Notes: generated by a model from the sequence alone, not told the origin. 64,000 nucleotides of DNA from Zygnema cylindricum (GCA_037447655.1 JBBHKE010003506.1:1-64000); one strand, 5' to 3'; positions 1 to 13,850 are shown, counted from the first letter of the stretch. Numbers and translations are program-made.

Positions 1-3000
1 TATTGATAACAGGAATTGTTACCTAAGATACACAAACATTTATCGATAACAAGAATTGTTACCTAAGATACACAAACAGTTAGCGATAACAAGAATTGTT
101 AAATTACACAAACTGTTAGTGATAACAAAATTTGTTACCTAAATTACACAAACAGTTAGCGACAACAAGAATTGTTACCTAAATTACACAAGCTGTTTGC
201 GATAACAGGAATTGTTACCTAAATTACACAAACAGTTAGCGATAACAAGAATTGTAACCTAAATTACCCAAATAGTTAGCGAAAACAAGAATTGTCACCT
301 AAGTTACACAAACTGTTAACGCTAACAAGAATGGTTACCGAAGTTACACAAACTGTTAGCGATAACAAAAATTGTTACCTAAATTACACAAACTGTTTGC
401 AATAACAAGAATAGGTACCTATATTACGCAAACAGTTATCGATAACAAGAATTGTTACTTAAATTACACAAATTGTTTGCGATAACAAAAATTGTTACCT
501 AAATTACACAAACAGTTATCGATAACAAGAATTCTCACCTAAATTACACAAACTGTTTGCGATTACAGGAATTGTTACCTAAATTACACAAACAGTTAGC
601 GATAACACGAATTGTAACCTAACTTACACAAATTGTTAGCGCTAACAAGAAATGTTACCTGAATTACACAAACAGTTATCGATAACAAGAAATGTTACCT
701 AAATTACACAAATTGTTAGCGATAACAAGAATTGTTACCTAAATTACACAAACAGTTAGCGATAACAAGAAATGTTACCTAAGATACATAAACATTTATC
801 AATAACAAGAATTGTTACCTAAATTGCACAAACAGTTAGCGATGACAAATTTTTTTACCTAAATTACACAAACAGTTAGCGATGACAAGAATTCTCACCT
901 AAATTACACAAACTGTTTGCGATTACAGGTTTTTTTTCCTAAATTACAAAAACAGTTAGCAATAACACGAATTGTAACCTAACTTACACAAATTGTTAGC
1001 GCTAACAAGAATTGTTACCTAAATTACACAAACAGCTGGCGATAAGAGAAATTGTTACCTAAGTTGCACAACCAGTTAGCGATAACAAGAATTTTCACCT
1101 AAATTTCACAAACAGTTAGCGATAACAGGAATTGTTACCTAAGTTGCACAAATAGTTAGCGATAACAAAAATTGTCACCTAAATTACACAAAAAATTAGT
1201 GATAACACAAAATGTTACCTAAGATACACAAATAGTTAGCGATAACACAAATTGTAACCTAAATTACACAAATAGTTAGCGATAACAAGAATTATTACCT
1301 AAATTACACAAACAGTTATCGTTAACAAGAATTGTTACCTAAATTACACAAACAGTTAGCGAAGACAAGAAATATTACCTAAATTACACAAACTGGTAGC
1401 GATAACAGGAATTGTTACCTGAAATACACAATGTGTTTGCGATTACAAAAATTGTTACCTAAATTACACAAACAGCTAGCGATAAGAGGAATTCTTACCT
1501 AAATTACACAAACAGCTAGCGATAAGAGGATTTGTTACCTAAGTTGCACAAACAGTTAACGATAACAGGAATTGTTACCTTAGTTGCAAAAAAAGTTAGC
1601 CATAACACGAAATGTTACCTAAGATACACAAATAGTTAGCGATAACACGAATTGTAACCTAAATTACACAAATAGTTAGCGATAACAAGAATTATTACCT
1701 AAATTACACAAACAGTTATCGTTAACAAGAATTGTTACCTAAATTACAGAAACAGTTTGTGATAACAAAAATTGTAACCTAAGTAACACAAACTGTTAGC
1801 GATAACAAGAATGGTTACCTAAGTTACACAAACTGTTAGCGATAACAAGAATTGTTACCTAAATTACAGAAACAGTTATCGATAACAAGAATTCTCACCT
1901 AAATTACACAAACTCTTTGCGATAACAGGAATTGTTACCTAAATTACACAAACTGTTTGCAATAACAAGAATAGTTACCTAAATTACACAAATTGTTTGC
2001 AATAACAAGAATAGTTACCTAAATTACGCAAACAATTATCGATAACAAGAATTGTTAAATTACACAAACTGTTTGCGATAAAAGAAATTGTAACCTAAAT
2101 AACACAAACTGTTAGCGATAACAAGAATTGTCACCTAAGTTACACAAATTGTTAACGCTAACCAGAATGGTTACCTAAGTTACACAAACTGTTAGCGATA
2201 ACAAGAATTGTTACCTAAATTACACAAACTGTTTGCAATAACAAGAATAGTTACCTAAATTACGCAAACAATTATCGATAACAATAATTGTTACTTAAAT
2301 TACACAAATTGTTTGCGATAACAAGAATTGTTACCTAAATTACACAAACAGTTATGGATAACAAGAATTCTCACCTCATACTGCAATTCTGTGTCCTCCA
2401 TTGGACCACAGAATACAGGAAGCCTCTAGATAGTATTTAACTAACCACAAACAGTTAGCGATAACAAGAATTGTAACCTAAATTACACAAATAGTTAGCG
2501 ATAACACGAATTGTTACCTAAAATACACAAATGGTTAGCGATAACAGGAATTGTTACCTAAGTTGCACAAACAGTTAGCGATAACAAGAATTGTTATCTA
2601 AATTACTTAAATAGTTAGCGATAACAAGAATTGTTACCTAAATTACACAAACAGTTAGCGATAATAGGAATGGTTACCTAAGTTACACAAACTGTTAGCG
2701 ATAACAAGAATTGTTACCCAAATTACACTAATTGTTTGCGATAACAAGAATTGTTACCTAAATTACACAAACTGTTTGCGATAACAGGAATTGTTACCTA
2801 AATTACACAGACAGTTAGCGATAACAAGAATTGTTACCTAAGTTACACAAACTGTTAGCGATAACAAGAATTGTTTCCTAAATTACACAAACTGTTTGTG
2901 ATAACAGGAATTGTTACCTAAATTACACAAACAGTTAGCGATAACAAGAATTGCTACCTAAATTACACAAACTGTTAGTGATAACAAATATTCTTACCTA

Positions 3001-6000
3001 AATTACACAAACTGGTTGCGATAACAGGAATTGTTATCTAAATTACACAAACAGTTAGCGATAACAAGAATTGTTATCTAAATTACACCAACAGTTAGCG
3101 ATAACAATGTTTTTTACCTATATTACGGAAACAGTTAGCGATAACAAGAATTATTACCTAAATTACACAAACTGTTAGCGATAACAATAATTTTTACCTA
3201 ATTACACAAATTGTTTGCGATAACAGGAAATGTTACCTAACTTACACAAACAGTTACCGATAAAAAGAATTGTTACCTATATTACACCATCTGTTAGCGA
3301 TAACAATTTTTTTTACCTAAATTACACAAACTCTTAGCGATAACAAGAATTGTTACCTAAGTTACACAAACTTTTAGCGATAACAAGAATTGTTACCTAA
3401 ATTACAATAACAATTATCGATAACAAGAATTGTTACCTAAATTACACAAACAGTTAGCGATAACAAGAAATATTACCTAAGATACAAAAACAGTTATCTA
3501 TAACAAGAATTGTTACCTAAATTACACAAACAGTTAGCGATAACAAGAAATGTTACCTAAGATACACAAACATTTATCGATAACAAGAATTGTTACCTAA
3601 GATGCAGAAACAGTTATTGATAACAGGATTTGTTACCTAAGGTACACAAACAGTTAGCGATAACAAGAATTGTTACCTAAATTACACAAACAGTTAGCGA
3701 TAAAAGAAATTGTTAACTAAATAACACAAACTGTTAGCGATAACAAGAATTGTCACCTAAGTTACACAAACTGTTAACGCTAACAAGAATGGTTACCTAA
3801 GTTACGCAAACAGTTATCGATAACAAAAATTGTTACCTAAATTACACAAATTGTTTGCGATAACAAAATTGTTACCTAAATTACACAAACAGTTATCGAT
3901 TAAAAGAATTCTCACCTAAATTACACAAACTGTTTGCGATAACAGGAATTGTTACCTAAATTACACAAACAGTTAGCGATAACAAGAATTGTTACCTAAA
4001 TTACACAAACAGTTATCGTTAACAAGAATTGTTACCTAAATTACTTAAATAGTTAGCGATAACAAGAATTGATACCTAAATTACACAAATTGTTTGCGAT
4101 AACAGGAATTGTTACCTAAATTACACAAACAGTTAGCGATAACAAGAATTGTTACCTAAATTACACAAACAGTTAGCGATAACACGAATTGTTACCTAAG
4201 TTGCACAAACGGTTAGCGATAAAAAGAATTGTTATCTAAATTACTTAAATAGTTAGCGATAACAAGAATTGTTACCTAAATTACACAAACAGTTAGCGAT
4301 AACAAGAATTGTTACCCAAATTACACTAATTGTTTGCGATAACAAGAATTGTTAGCTAAATTACACAAACAGTTATCGATAACAAGTATTCTTACCTAAA
4401 TTACACAAACTGTTAGCGATAACAAGAATTGTTACCTAAATTACAGAAACAGTTATCGATAACAAAAATTGTTACCTAAGTTACACAAACAGTTAGCGAT
4501 AACAAGAAATGTTACCTAAGATACACAAACAATTATCGATAACAAGAATTGTTACCTAAGTTACACAAACAGTTAGCGATAACAAGAAATGTTACCTAAG
4601 ATACAGAAACATTTATCGATTACAAGAATTGTTACGTAAGATAATGAAACAGTTATTGATACCAGGAATTGTTACCTAAGATACACAAACATTTATCGAT
4701 AACAAGCATTGTTACCTAAGATACACAAACAGTTAGCGATAACAAGAATTGATAAGTTACACAAACTGTTAGTGATAACAGAATTTGTTACCTAAATTAC
4801 ACAAACAGTTAGCGACAACAAGAATTGTTACCTAAATTACACATGCTGTTTGCGATAACAGGAATTGTTACCTAAATTACACAAACAGTTAGCGATAAGA
4901 AGAATTGTGACCTAAATTACACAAACAGTTAGCGATAAAAAAAATGTTACCTAAATAACACAAACTGTTAGCGATAACAAGAATTGTCACCTAAGTTACA
5001 CAAATTGTTAACGCTAACAAGAATGGTTACCTAAGCTACACAAACTGTTAGCGATAACAAGAATTGTTACCTAAATTACAGAAACTGTTTGCAATAACAA
5101 GAATAGTTACCTAAATTACGCAAACAATTATCGATAACAAGAATTGTTACCTAAATTACACAAACAGTTATCGATAACAAGAATTCTCACCTAAATTACA
5201 CAAACTGTTTGCGATAACAGGAATTGTTACCTAAATTACACAAACAGTTAGCGATAACAAGAAATGTTACCTAAGATACACAAACATTTATCGATAACAA
5301 GAATTGTTACCTAAGATATAAAAACAGTTATTGATAACATGAATTGTTACCTAAGATACACAAACATTTATCGATAACAAGAATTGTTACCTAAGATACA
5401 CAAACAGTTAGCGATTACAATAATTCTTACCTAAATTACACAAATTTTTTGCGATAATAGGAAATGTTACCTAAATTACACAAACAGTTACCGATAACAA
5501 GAATCGTTACCTATATTACACCATCTGTTAGGGATAACAAGAATTGTTTCCTAAATTACAGAAATAATTATCGATAACAAGAATTGTTACCTAAATTACA
5601 CAAACAGTTAGCGATAACAAGAAATGTTACCTAAGATACAGAAACAGTTATCTATAACAAGAATTGTTACCTAAATTACACAAACAGTTAGCGATAACAA
5701 GAAATGTTACCTAAGATACACAAACATTTATCGATAACAAGAATTGTTACCTAAGATGCAGAAACAGTTATTGATAATAGGATCTGTTACCTAAGATACG
5801 CAAACATTTATCGATTACAAGAATTGTTACCTAAGATACACAAACAGTTAGCGATAACAAGTATTGTTAAATTACACAAACTGTTAGTGATAACAGAATT
5901 TGTTACCTAAATTACACAAATAGTTAGCGACAACAAGAATTGTTACCTAAATTACACAAGCTGTTTGCGATAACAGGAATTGTTACCTAAATTACACAAA

Positions 6001-9000
6001 CAGTTAGCGATAACAACAATTGTTACCTAAATTACACAAACAGTTAGCGATAAAAGAAATTGTTAACTAAATAACACAAACTGTTAGCGATAACAAGAAT
6101 TGTTACCTAAGTTACACAAACTGTTAACGCTAACAAGAAATGTTACCTAAGTTACGCAAACAGTTATCGATAACAAGAATTGTTACTTAAATTACACAAA
6201 TTGTTTGCGATAACAAGACTTGTTACCTAAATTACACAAACAGTTATCGATAACAAAAATTCTCACCTAAATTACACAAACTGTTTGCGATAACATGAAT
6301 TGTTATCTAAATTACACCAACTGTTAGCGATAACAATTTTTTTTACCTATATTACACAAACAGTTAGCGATAACAAAAATTGTTACCTAATTTACACAAA
6401 GAATTAGCGATAACAAGAATTGATACCTAAATTACACAAATTGTTAGCGATAACAAGAATTCTTACCTAAATTACACAAATTGTTTGCAATAATAGGAAT
6501 TGTTACATAAATTACACAAACAGTTACCGATAACAAAAATTGTTACCTATATTACACCATCTGTTAGCGATAACAATTTTTTTTACCTAAATTACACAAA
6601 CTCTTAGCGATAACAAGAATTGTTACCTAAATTACGCAAACAGTTAGTGATAACAAGAATGGTTACCTAAGTTACACAAACTGTTAGCGATTACAAGAAT
6701 TGTTACCTAAATTACAGAAACAGTTATCAATAACAAGAAATGTTTTCTAAATTACAAAAACAGTTAGCGATAACAAGAAATGTTACCTAAGATACACAAA
6801 CAATTATCGATAACAAAAATTGTTACCTAAATTACACAAACAGTAAGCGATAACAAGAAATGTTACCTAAGATACACAAACATTTATCGATAACAAGAAT
6901 TGTTACGTAAGATACAGAAACAGTTATTGATAACAGGAATTGTTACCTAAGATACACAAACATTTATCGATAACAAGAATTGTTACCTAAGATACACAAA
7001 CAGTTAGCGATAACAAGAATTGTTAAATTACACAAACTGTTAGTGATAACAGAATTTGTTACCTAAATTACACAAACAGTTAGCGACAACAAGAATTGTT
7101 ACCTAAATTACACAAGCTGTTTGCGATAAAAGGAATTGTTACCTAAATTACAGAAATAGTTAGCGATAAAAGAAATTGTTACCTAAATAACACAAACTGT
7201 TAGCGATAACAAGAATTGTCACCTAAGTTACACAAATTGTTAACGCTAACAAGAATGGTTACCTAAGTTACACAAACTGTTAGCGATAACAAGAATTGTT
7301 ACCTAAATTACACAAACTGTTTGCGATAACAGGAATTGTTACCTAAATTACACAAACAGTTAGCGATAACAAGAAATGTTACCTAAGATACACAAACATT
7401 TATCGATAACAAGAATTGTTTCCTAAGATACAGAAACAGTTATTGATAACATGAATTGTTACCTAAGATACACAAACATTTATCGATAACAAGAATTGTT
7501 ACCTAAGATACACAAACAGTTAGCGATAAAAAGAATTGTTAAATTACACAAACTGTTAGTGATAATAGAATTTAATACCTAAATTACCCAAACAGTTAGC
7601 GATAACAAGAATTGTTATCTAAATTACTTAAATAGTTAGCGATAACAAGAATTGTTACCTAAATTACACAAACAGTTAGCGATAACAGGAATTGTTACCT
7701 AAGTTGCACAAGCAGTTAGTGATAACAAGAAATGTTACCTAAATTACACAAACTGTTAACGCTAAGAAGAATGGTTACTTAAGTTACACAAACTGTTTGC
7801 GATAACAAGAATTGTTACCCAAATTAAACTAATTGTTTGCGATAACAAGAATTGTTACCTAAATTACACAAACAGTTATCGATAACAAGAATTCTTACCT
7901 GAATTACACAAACTGTTTGCGATAACAAGAATTGTTACCTAAATTACACAGACAGTTAACGATAACAAGAATAGTTACCTAAGTTACACAAACTGTTGGC
8001 GATAACAATAATTGTTTCCTAAATTACACAAACTGTTAGCGATAACAAGTATTCTTACCTAAATTACACAAACTGTTTACGATAACAGGAATTCTTATCT
8101 AAATTACACAAAGAGTTAGCGATAACAAGAATTGTTATCTAAATTACACCAACTTTTAACGATAACAATTTGTTTTACCTATATTACACAAACAGTTAGC
8201 GATAACAAGAATTGTTACCTAAATTACACAAACAATTAGTGATAACAAGAATTGACACCTAAATTACACAAAATGTTAGCGTTAACAAGAATTCTTACCT
8301 AAATTACACAAATTGTTTGCGATAACAGGAATTGTTTCCTAACTTACACAAACAGTTACTGATAACAATAATTGTTACCTATATTACACCATCGGTTAGC
8401 AATAACAATTTTTTTTACCTAAATTACACAAACAATTAGCGATAACAAAAATTGTTACCTAAGTAACACAAACTGTTAGCAAAAACAAGAATGGTTACCT
8501 AAATTACACAAACAGTTAGCGACAACAAGAATTGTTACCTAAATTACACAAACAGTTAGCGATAACAAGAATTGTTACCTAAATTACACAAGCTGTTTGC
8601 GATAACAAAAATTGTTACCTAAATTACACAAACAGTTAGCGATAACAAGAATTGTTACCTAAATTACAAAAACAGTTAGCGATAAGAGAAATTGTTACCT
8701 AATATCACAAACTGTTAGCGATAACAAGAATTTTCACCTAAGTTACACAAACTGTTAACGCTAACAAAAATGGTTACCTAAGTTACACAAACTGTTAGCG
8801 ATAACAAGAATTGTTACCTAAAATACACAACCTGTTTGCAATAACAAGAATAGTTACCTAAATTACGCAAACTGTTAGCGATAACAAGAATTGCTACCTA
8901 AATTACACAAACTGTTAGCGATAACAAGTATTCTTATCTAAATTACACAAACTGTTTGCGATAACAGGAATTGTTATCTAAATTACACAAACAGTTAGCG

Positions 9001-9471
9001 AAAACAAGAATTGTTTCCTAAATAACACAAACTGTTAGCGATAACAAGAATTGTTACCTAAATTACAAAAACAGTTAGCGATAACAATAATTCTTACCTA
9101 AATTACACAAACAGTTATCGATAACAAGAAATGATACCTAAGAGACACAATCTTTTATCGATAACAAGAATTGTGAACTAAATTACATTATACAGATAGC
9201 GATAACAGGAATTGTTACCTAAATTGCACAAACAGTTAGCGATAACAAGAATTGTTACCTAAATTACATAAACAGTTATCGATAACAAGAATTGTTACCT
9301 AAACTACACAAACTGTTAGTGATAACAAAATTTGTTAACTAAATTACACAATAGTTAGCAATAACAAAAATTGTTACCTAAATAACACAAACTGTTAGCG
9401 ATAACAAGAATTGTTACCTAAATTACACAAACAATTAGCCATAACAAAAATTGTTACCTAAATAACACAAA
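1..9471. repeat. 40-bp satellite array, block 1
   Basis: Tandem repeat with a 40-bp period: the phase returns every 120 bases over long stretches. Each unit contains the near-dyad TAACAAGAATTGTTA (arms TAACAA and TTGTTA around GAA), then a TTACACAAAC segment, then GTTAGCGATAAC. There are roughly 235 units, mostly differing by a few substitutions. Occasional units are short by about 4 bases (lacking ACCT), for example near 97, 2054, 5866, 7022 and 7530. The array begins at the window edge, so its true length is unknown. It is interrupted by a 64-bp LTR shard at 2382-2445. I see no coding capacity. A centromeric or pericentromeric satellite is possible but not shown. Confidence 0.97.
2382..2445 (-). 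mobile_element. 64-bp shard of a Copia LTR 3' end inside the satellite
   Basis: On the minus strand this reads as the last 64 bases of the family-A Copia LTR, ending ATGGAGGACACAGAATTGCA; compare the end of the LTR at 19953. Satellite units flank it directly on both sides. No target duplication or other part of the element is present, so it is a recombination or deletion relic and not a clean insertion. Confidence 0.88.
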
Positions 9472-10511
9472 TGTTGAAATAAGTAGTTTTATTATATTTT
9501 CTAGGTCTAAATTTATTAGAAAACATGCAAAGAAAATGTAGGCAGCCTGCCTCCATCTTTTCTCTCTCTTGCCCCCATACTTGTTGCAGTCACTGAAAGA
9601 GAGAGAGAGAGCAATGGAGCCATGGCTGCCTCAACTCCATAGGAAGGACTAAAGATTGACTTAAGTCACTCTCAACAAATGGTTGAGTCCAACATGACTC
9701 GAACCCCCGACCGGCAGAGCGCGGCGTAGCCGTTAGCTCTAACCAGTCTGTCATAAAAGTCCGTTAGGAGATATATGGTTTCATTATTATTTAAACTATT
9801 GTGATGTACAAGATTCATTTAACTGAAACTCTTTACGCCACGCATAGATTCAGTTCTACAAAATACGAAGTGATGTACTCGTTTGAAATATATATAATGT
9901 ACTCGACAGCGAAACAAATATAGCGCAAGTATTTATTACGGCTGAGATTAAATTTCGCGACAAATCTAACGGCGCACATCATCGCCAAAATCCCGTAATG
10001 GTCATTTTGGCATTTAGTGATGTGACATGACCTGGCGCCACGTGGAAAGACATCATTCGGTCGCGGGAATTCCGAGGAACGTACGGACGAGTGGAAAATG
10101 GACACGCGTCCACTTAATGGCCTTGTCGTACAGAGGCCGTACACAAAGTACATCGGCAATAGTACTTTTTGGTACTATACACTTTTGCGATTGGTTCGTA
10201 CAGGCGGTAGATAGGAGCTGTGAGAGGGAACTAGGAAAAACTAGGACTTAGGAAAAATTAGGTAGATAGTCCTCTCTCTCTGAGAGTTTGTATAAATTGG
10301 CATCTTTGCCACCCTATTACTTATCGGTTGGTTGGCCGTTTTCAGTGATTCTTTTTGCTACGGACTCAGGGGAGTCCAAGCTGCACAGGGGTGCAGTAAA
10401 ATTGTCAGTTTGCATTCTTGGGCAGCAGTGGTTGTGGCTTGAAGTGGGTTAGTTAAATACTATCTAGAGGCTTCCTGTATTCTGTAGCCAAATGGAGGAT
10501 ACGGAATTGCA
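9472..10511 (+). mobile_element. Solo LTR, Copia family A, in the satellite
   Basis: A 1,040-bp sequence starting TGTTGAAAT and ending ATTGCA (TG...CA termini), collinear with the LTRs of element A. It is flanked by the 5-bp duplication ACAAA (9467-9471 and 10512-10516), and satellite continues on both sides. No internal region is present, so this is a solo LTR left by LTR-LTR recombination. It contains a TATA box, the two leader hairpins, an antisense tRNA-like stretch (9681-9752), and the gag start (encoding MEDTEL) at its very end. Confidence 0.93.
10291..10396 (+). promoter_or_regulatory. Copia LTR TATA box and leader hairpin pair
   Basis: TATAAAT lies at 10291-10297. By plant spacing, transcription would start near 10320-10325. 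Two adjacent perfect hairpins follow: 10362-10377 (GGACTC, loop AGGG, GAGTCC) and 10381-10396 (CTGCAC, loop AGGG, GTGCAG). The same pair recurs in the other Copia LTRs of the window. The TATA role is by family analogy; the hairpin function is unknown. Confidence 0.7.
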
Positions 10512-11730
10512 ACAAACAGTTAGCGATAACAAGAATTGTCACCTAAGTTACACAAACTGTTAACGCTAACAAGAATGGTTACCTAAGTTACAGAAACTGT
10601 TAATGATAACAAGAATTGTTACCAAAATTACACAAACTGTTTCCGATAACAAGAATTGTTACCTAAATTACACAAACAGTTATCGATAACAAGAATTGTT
10701 ACTTAAATTACACAAATTGTTTGCGATAACAAGAATTGTTATCTAAATTACACAAACAGTTATCGATAACAAGAATTCTAACCTAAATTACACAAACTAT
10801 TTGCGATAACAGGAATTGTTACCTAAGTAACAGAAACTGTTAGCGATAACTAGAATGGTTACCTAAGTTAAAGCAACTGTTAGCGATAACAATAATTGTA
10901 ACCTAAGTAACAGAAACTGTTAGCGATAATAAGAATGGTTACCTAAGTTACACAAACAGTTAGCGATAACAATAATTGTAACCTAAGTAACAGAAACTGT
11001 TAGCGATAACAAGAATGGTTACCTAAGTTACACAAACAGTTAGCGATAACAAGAATTGTTACCTAAACTACACAAATTGTTTGCGATAACAAGAATTGTT
11101 ACCTAAATTACACAAACAGTTAACGACAACACGAATTGTAACCTAACTTATACAAATTGTTAGCGCTAACAAGAAATGTTACCTAAATTACACAAACAGT
11201 TATCGATAACAAGAATTATTACCTTAATTACTCAAACAGTTAGAGACAACAAGAAATTTTACCTAAGATACACAAACAGTTATTAATAACAAGAATTGTT
11301 ACCTAAATTACACAAACAGTTAGCGATAATCAGAATTGTTACCAAAATTTTAAAAACTGTTAGCGATAACAAAAATTGTTACCTAAATTACACAAACATT
11401 TAGCGATAACAGGAAGTGTTCCCTAAGTTGCACAAACAGTTAGCGATAACAAGAAATTGTTACCTAAATAACACAAACTGTTAGCGATAACAAGAATTGT
11501 CACCTAAGTTACACAAATTGTTTGCGATAACAAGAATTGTAACCTAAATTACACAAACAGTTATCGATAAGAAGAATTGTTACTTAGATTACACAAAGTG
11601 TTTGTGATAACAGGAATTGTCACCTAAATTACACAAACTGTTTGCGATAACAAGAAATGTTACCTAAGTTACACAAACTATTAACCTAACAAGAATTGTT
11701 TCCTAAATTACACAAACTGTTTGCGGTAAC
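10512..11730. repeat. 40-bp satellite array, block 2
   Basis: This is the same 40-bp repeat as block 1, about 30 units, resuming immediately after the ACAAA duplication of the solo LTR. It ends abruptly at 11730, where a sequence beginning TGTCAAGCG starts. Several consecutive units here carry AATGG in place of AATTG, a local variant cluster. Confidence 0.96.
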
Positions 11731-12070
11731 TGTCAAGCGCGTGTGCATCTTCGACACAATTGCACTCCCTGGAGTTCCGGGGCTTCATTCCCCTTTGTAC
11801 GCACTCTAGCGTACGGAGAAGGAAGAGGACAATCAGCCGGATCAGATCTTTATATTTTCATCCTGGAACACTACACAATTTAGTTCACCTTAAACGGAGG
11901 TCGAACTGAAGAGTTAGTCCGGTGCAAAGTGTCTGCCCCATTATAGTGTGTGTTCTTTGTAGCTCTAGTAGAGGGATACCTTAAAGAACGATACGTAACA
12001 TTTGGGATTATCCCGTAGATTTTACTGTTAGCTGTCAGTATGATGTTAGTTCAGGCCTTGTAGAAACTAA
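11731..12070 (+). other. Unassigned 340-bp segment, possible G1 LTR remnant
   Basis: The segment starts TGTCAAGCGCG exactly at the satellite edge, which is how many Ty3/gypsy LTRs begin. It lies upstream of the G1 gag remnant and contains no recognisable gene. No second copy was found in the window, so LTR identity cannot be confirmed. Confidence 0.35.
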
Positions 12071-12624
12071 TGGTTTTAAAGTATTTTCTAGGTCTAAATA
12101 GAAATAAAGAAGCCGAGGCAGTCTACCTCTAACTTCTCTCTCCAACTCTCAAACTTGTCGCAGTCACTGAGAAATTGGAGAGGAAGCTAGAGCCATGGCT
12201 ACCTAGGCTATCCTGAGGTTTACGGGAAACTTATACTAGTTAAGGGATTATTTACTAAAAGGTATTACTAAAAGGTATTTGTCGGCCACAGGATTTGATC
12301 CTGGTACCTGCCGGCCGACGACCAGAAATAGCCGGTAGCCTTAGCCGTTAAGCCTAGAAGTAGTGATACGTAATATATAGTACGATATTTACTTATACAT
12401 TATTACGTATGTTAAATCATTTAACTGTAACTGGTTACGGTATTCATAGATCCGGTAATGAATATGTACGGAATACAATTCGTGCAAGGAATCAATACTG
12501 CGCATTTACTTCGCAAGTGAAACGAATACCGCGCGTGTATTTATTACGGCTACGATTAAATTAGATTCTAATCGGACGGCCGGAATTTGCGCCGAGATCA
12601 CGGAAGAAGATTTCGGCGGTTTGT
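12071..12624 (+). mobile_element. Truncated Copia-type LTR, U3 part only
   Basis: It begins TGGTTTTAAAGTATTTTCTA and follows the order of the family-B LTR: a shared TATTTTCTAGG start, a CAGTCACTGA block, an antisense tRNA-like stretch (12283-12357) and a GCCGAGATCACGG block. Collinearity is lost at about 12624, before the TATA box and leader. No target duplication is visible. It is a fragment lodged at the front of G1. Confidence 0.72.
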
Positions 12625-13223
12625 GGCCTTATCCTTTACCCCGCGAGCAGTCCTTCTAAACAGTAACATTGGACTGGGACTGAAGCCGACTAACCCGCCT
12701 CCTCCGGCTCCGAAGAAACTTCCTCCCGGTTTTGAAGATTACAAGAAGACACAGCCGAAAGAAAATACTTCAACCAGTGAAACAGATCAGGAGTGGTTGG
12801 ACAGATACATGGCTGAGAGACCGTCCACAGATCCGCCAATTACACCTCCTACGGGGAATTCTGACGCAGATAGTGAGGAAGCAGAGGGGGGGAGCAGGAG
12901 AAATCGGAAGACGAGGACTCACCCATTTCATCGCCCAAAGCTCTCCCTCTTTCCTCCAAACCGGCAGTTATGCTAGTACGACACTTAATGCCCTACGCCT
13001 TGACGCATGTCAAAACGCTGGCTTCCTCCCACAATCTGCCTGAAGAAACCCTCATTCAGGCATTAGGGGAAGAAATTCACACTAGGAGGAAAAGGGTCGC
13101 GTTGACAGAACCGCCCAAGACAGTCTTCATGTCGGCAGAACCAAAAACCTCTATGGCAGATAGGGATTATAAGGCCATTTCGGTGGCTCTTATTCTCAAC
13201 AGGCAGGAAATTTTAAACTTAAT
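12625..13223 (+). pseudogene. G1 gag-like region, broken
   Basis: Two overlapping open stretches, 12587-12976 (first codons within the LTR fragment) and 12970-13278, encode a hydrophilic, proline- and charge-rich protein with a PPPPAPKK segment. It leads into the protease without a visible CCHC knuckle. I assign it to gag by position only. The change of frame near 12970 and again before the protease shows decay. Confidence 0.5.
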
Positions 13224-13715
13224 GGATACGGCGGGTACCAGGATGCAGTGGTGGATACTGAAGCTCTTCCAAACGTAATATCTACATCAGCGTTACAACG
13301 AATGCCCGAGGAACTCCGACCAAAAATCAGTCCAAGTGTCATATGCTTGAGCACAGTCAGCAGTGGCAGCTAACCAGTATATGGGATCATAAAAGCCATG
13401 GAAATCGAATTTGCTGACGACGCAGGCCAGCACGTGTAGATTCGGCTTCCCTTCCTAGTGGTGGAAGGTAAGCAATTTGAAATTTTGCTGGGTATGGCTA
13501 CGTGGACAAGGTTGAACATGGAGTTAAGCGTATGGAAGGAACAAGTTACAGTCTCAGACCCTGAGGATCCGAAAGGAACAAAAGTGGTGGTCCCGTTGGA
13601 TTTGTGGAACCGGGGAAAATCGACTGTTCCGGTGTCTGGATGCTATCCCGTCTACTCTGCCTCAACCCCCTCGGAGCTGTTCAAATACTCTAACGATATC
13701 GCTGATCCTATCTAG
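13224..13715 (+). pseudogene. G1 retropepsin-like aspartic protease, broken
   Basis: The frame from 13224 reads GYGGYQDAVVDTEALPNV, matching the hydrophobic-D-T-G-A active site of retropepsins; here Gly is replaced by Glu (DTE, codons 13254-13262). In-frame stops follow. The C-terminal half continues at 13458-13560 with FEILLGMATW, matching the ILG-containing strand of the fold. The changed Gly and the stops imply no activity. The methyltransferase region follows directly. Confidence 0.72.
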
Positions 13716-13850
13716 CAATTCCCTATTTCCAAGTGGTAGGAAAGGGAGTATCAGAACTGGTTGGTACAGATGGCCACAGTTCGGCGGGAAGTGGACAAGA
13801 GCTTGGCTGCAATATCACCCGGAGCAGCAAAAGTCCCTCAGTCGGAACTT

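Noticed and set aside
1-9471. CRISPR-like regular direct repeats
   Set aside because: Units are contiguous with no unique spacers, the period is 40 bp throughout, and the context is a eukaryotic genome. It is a satellite.
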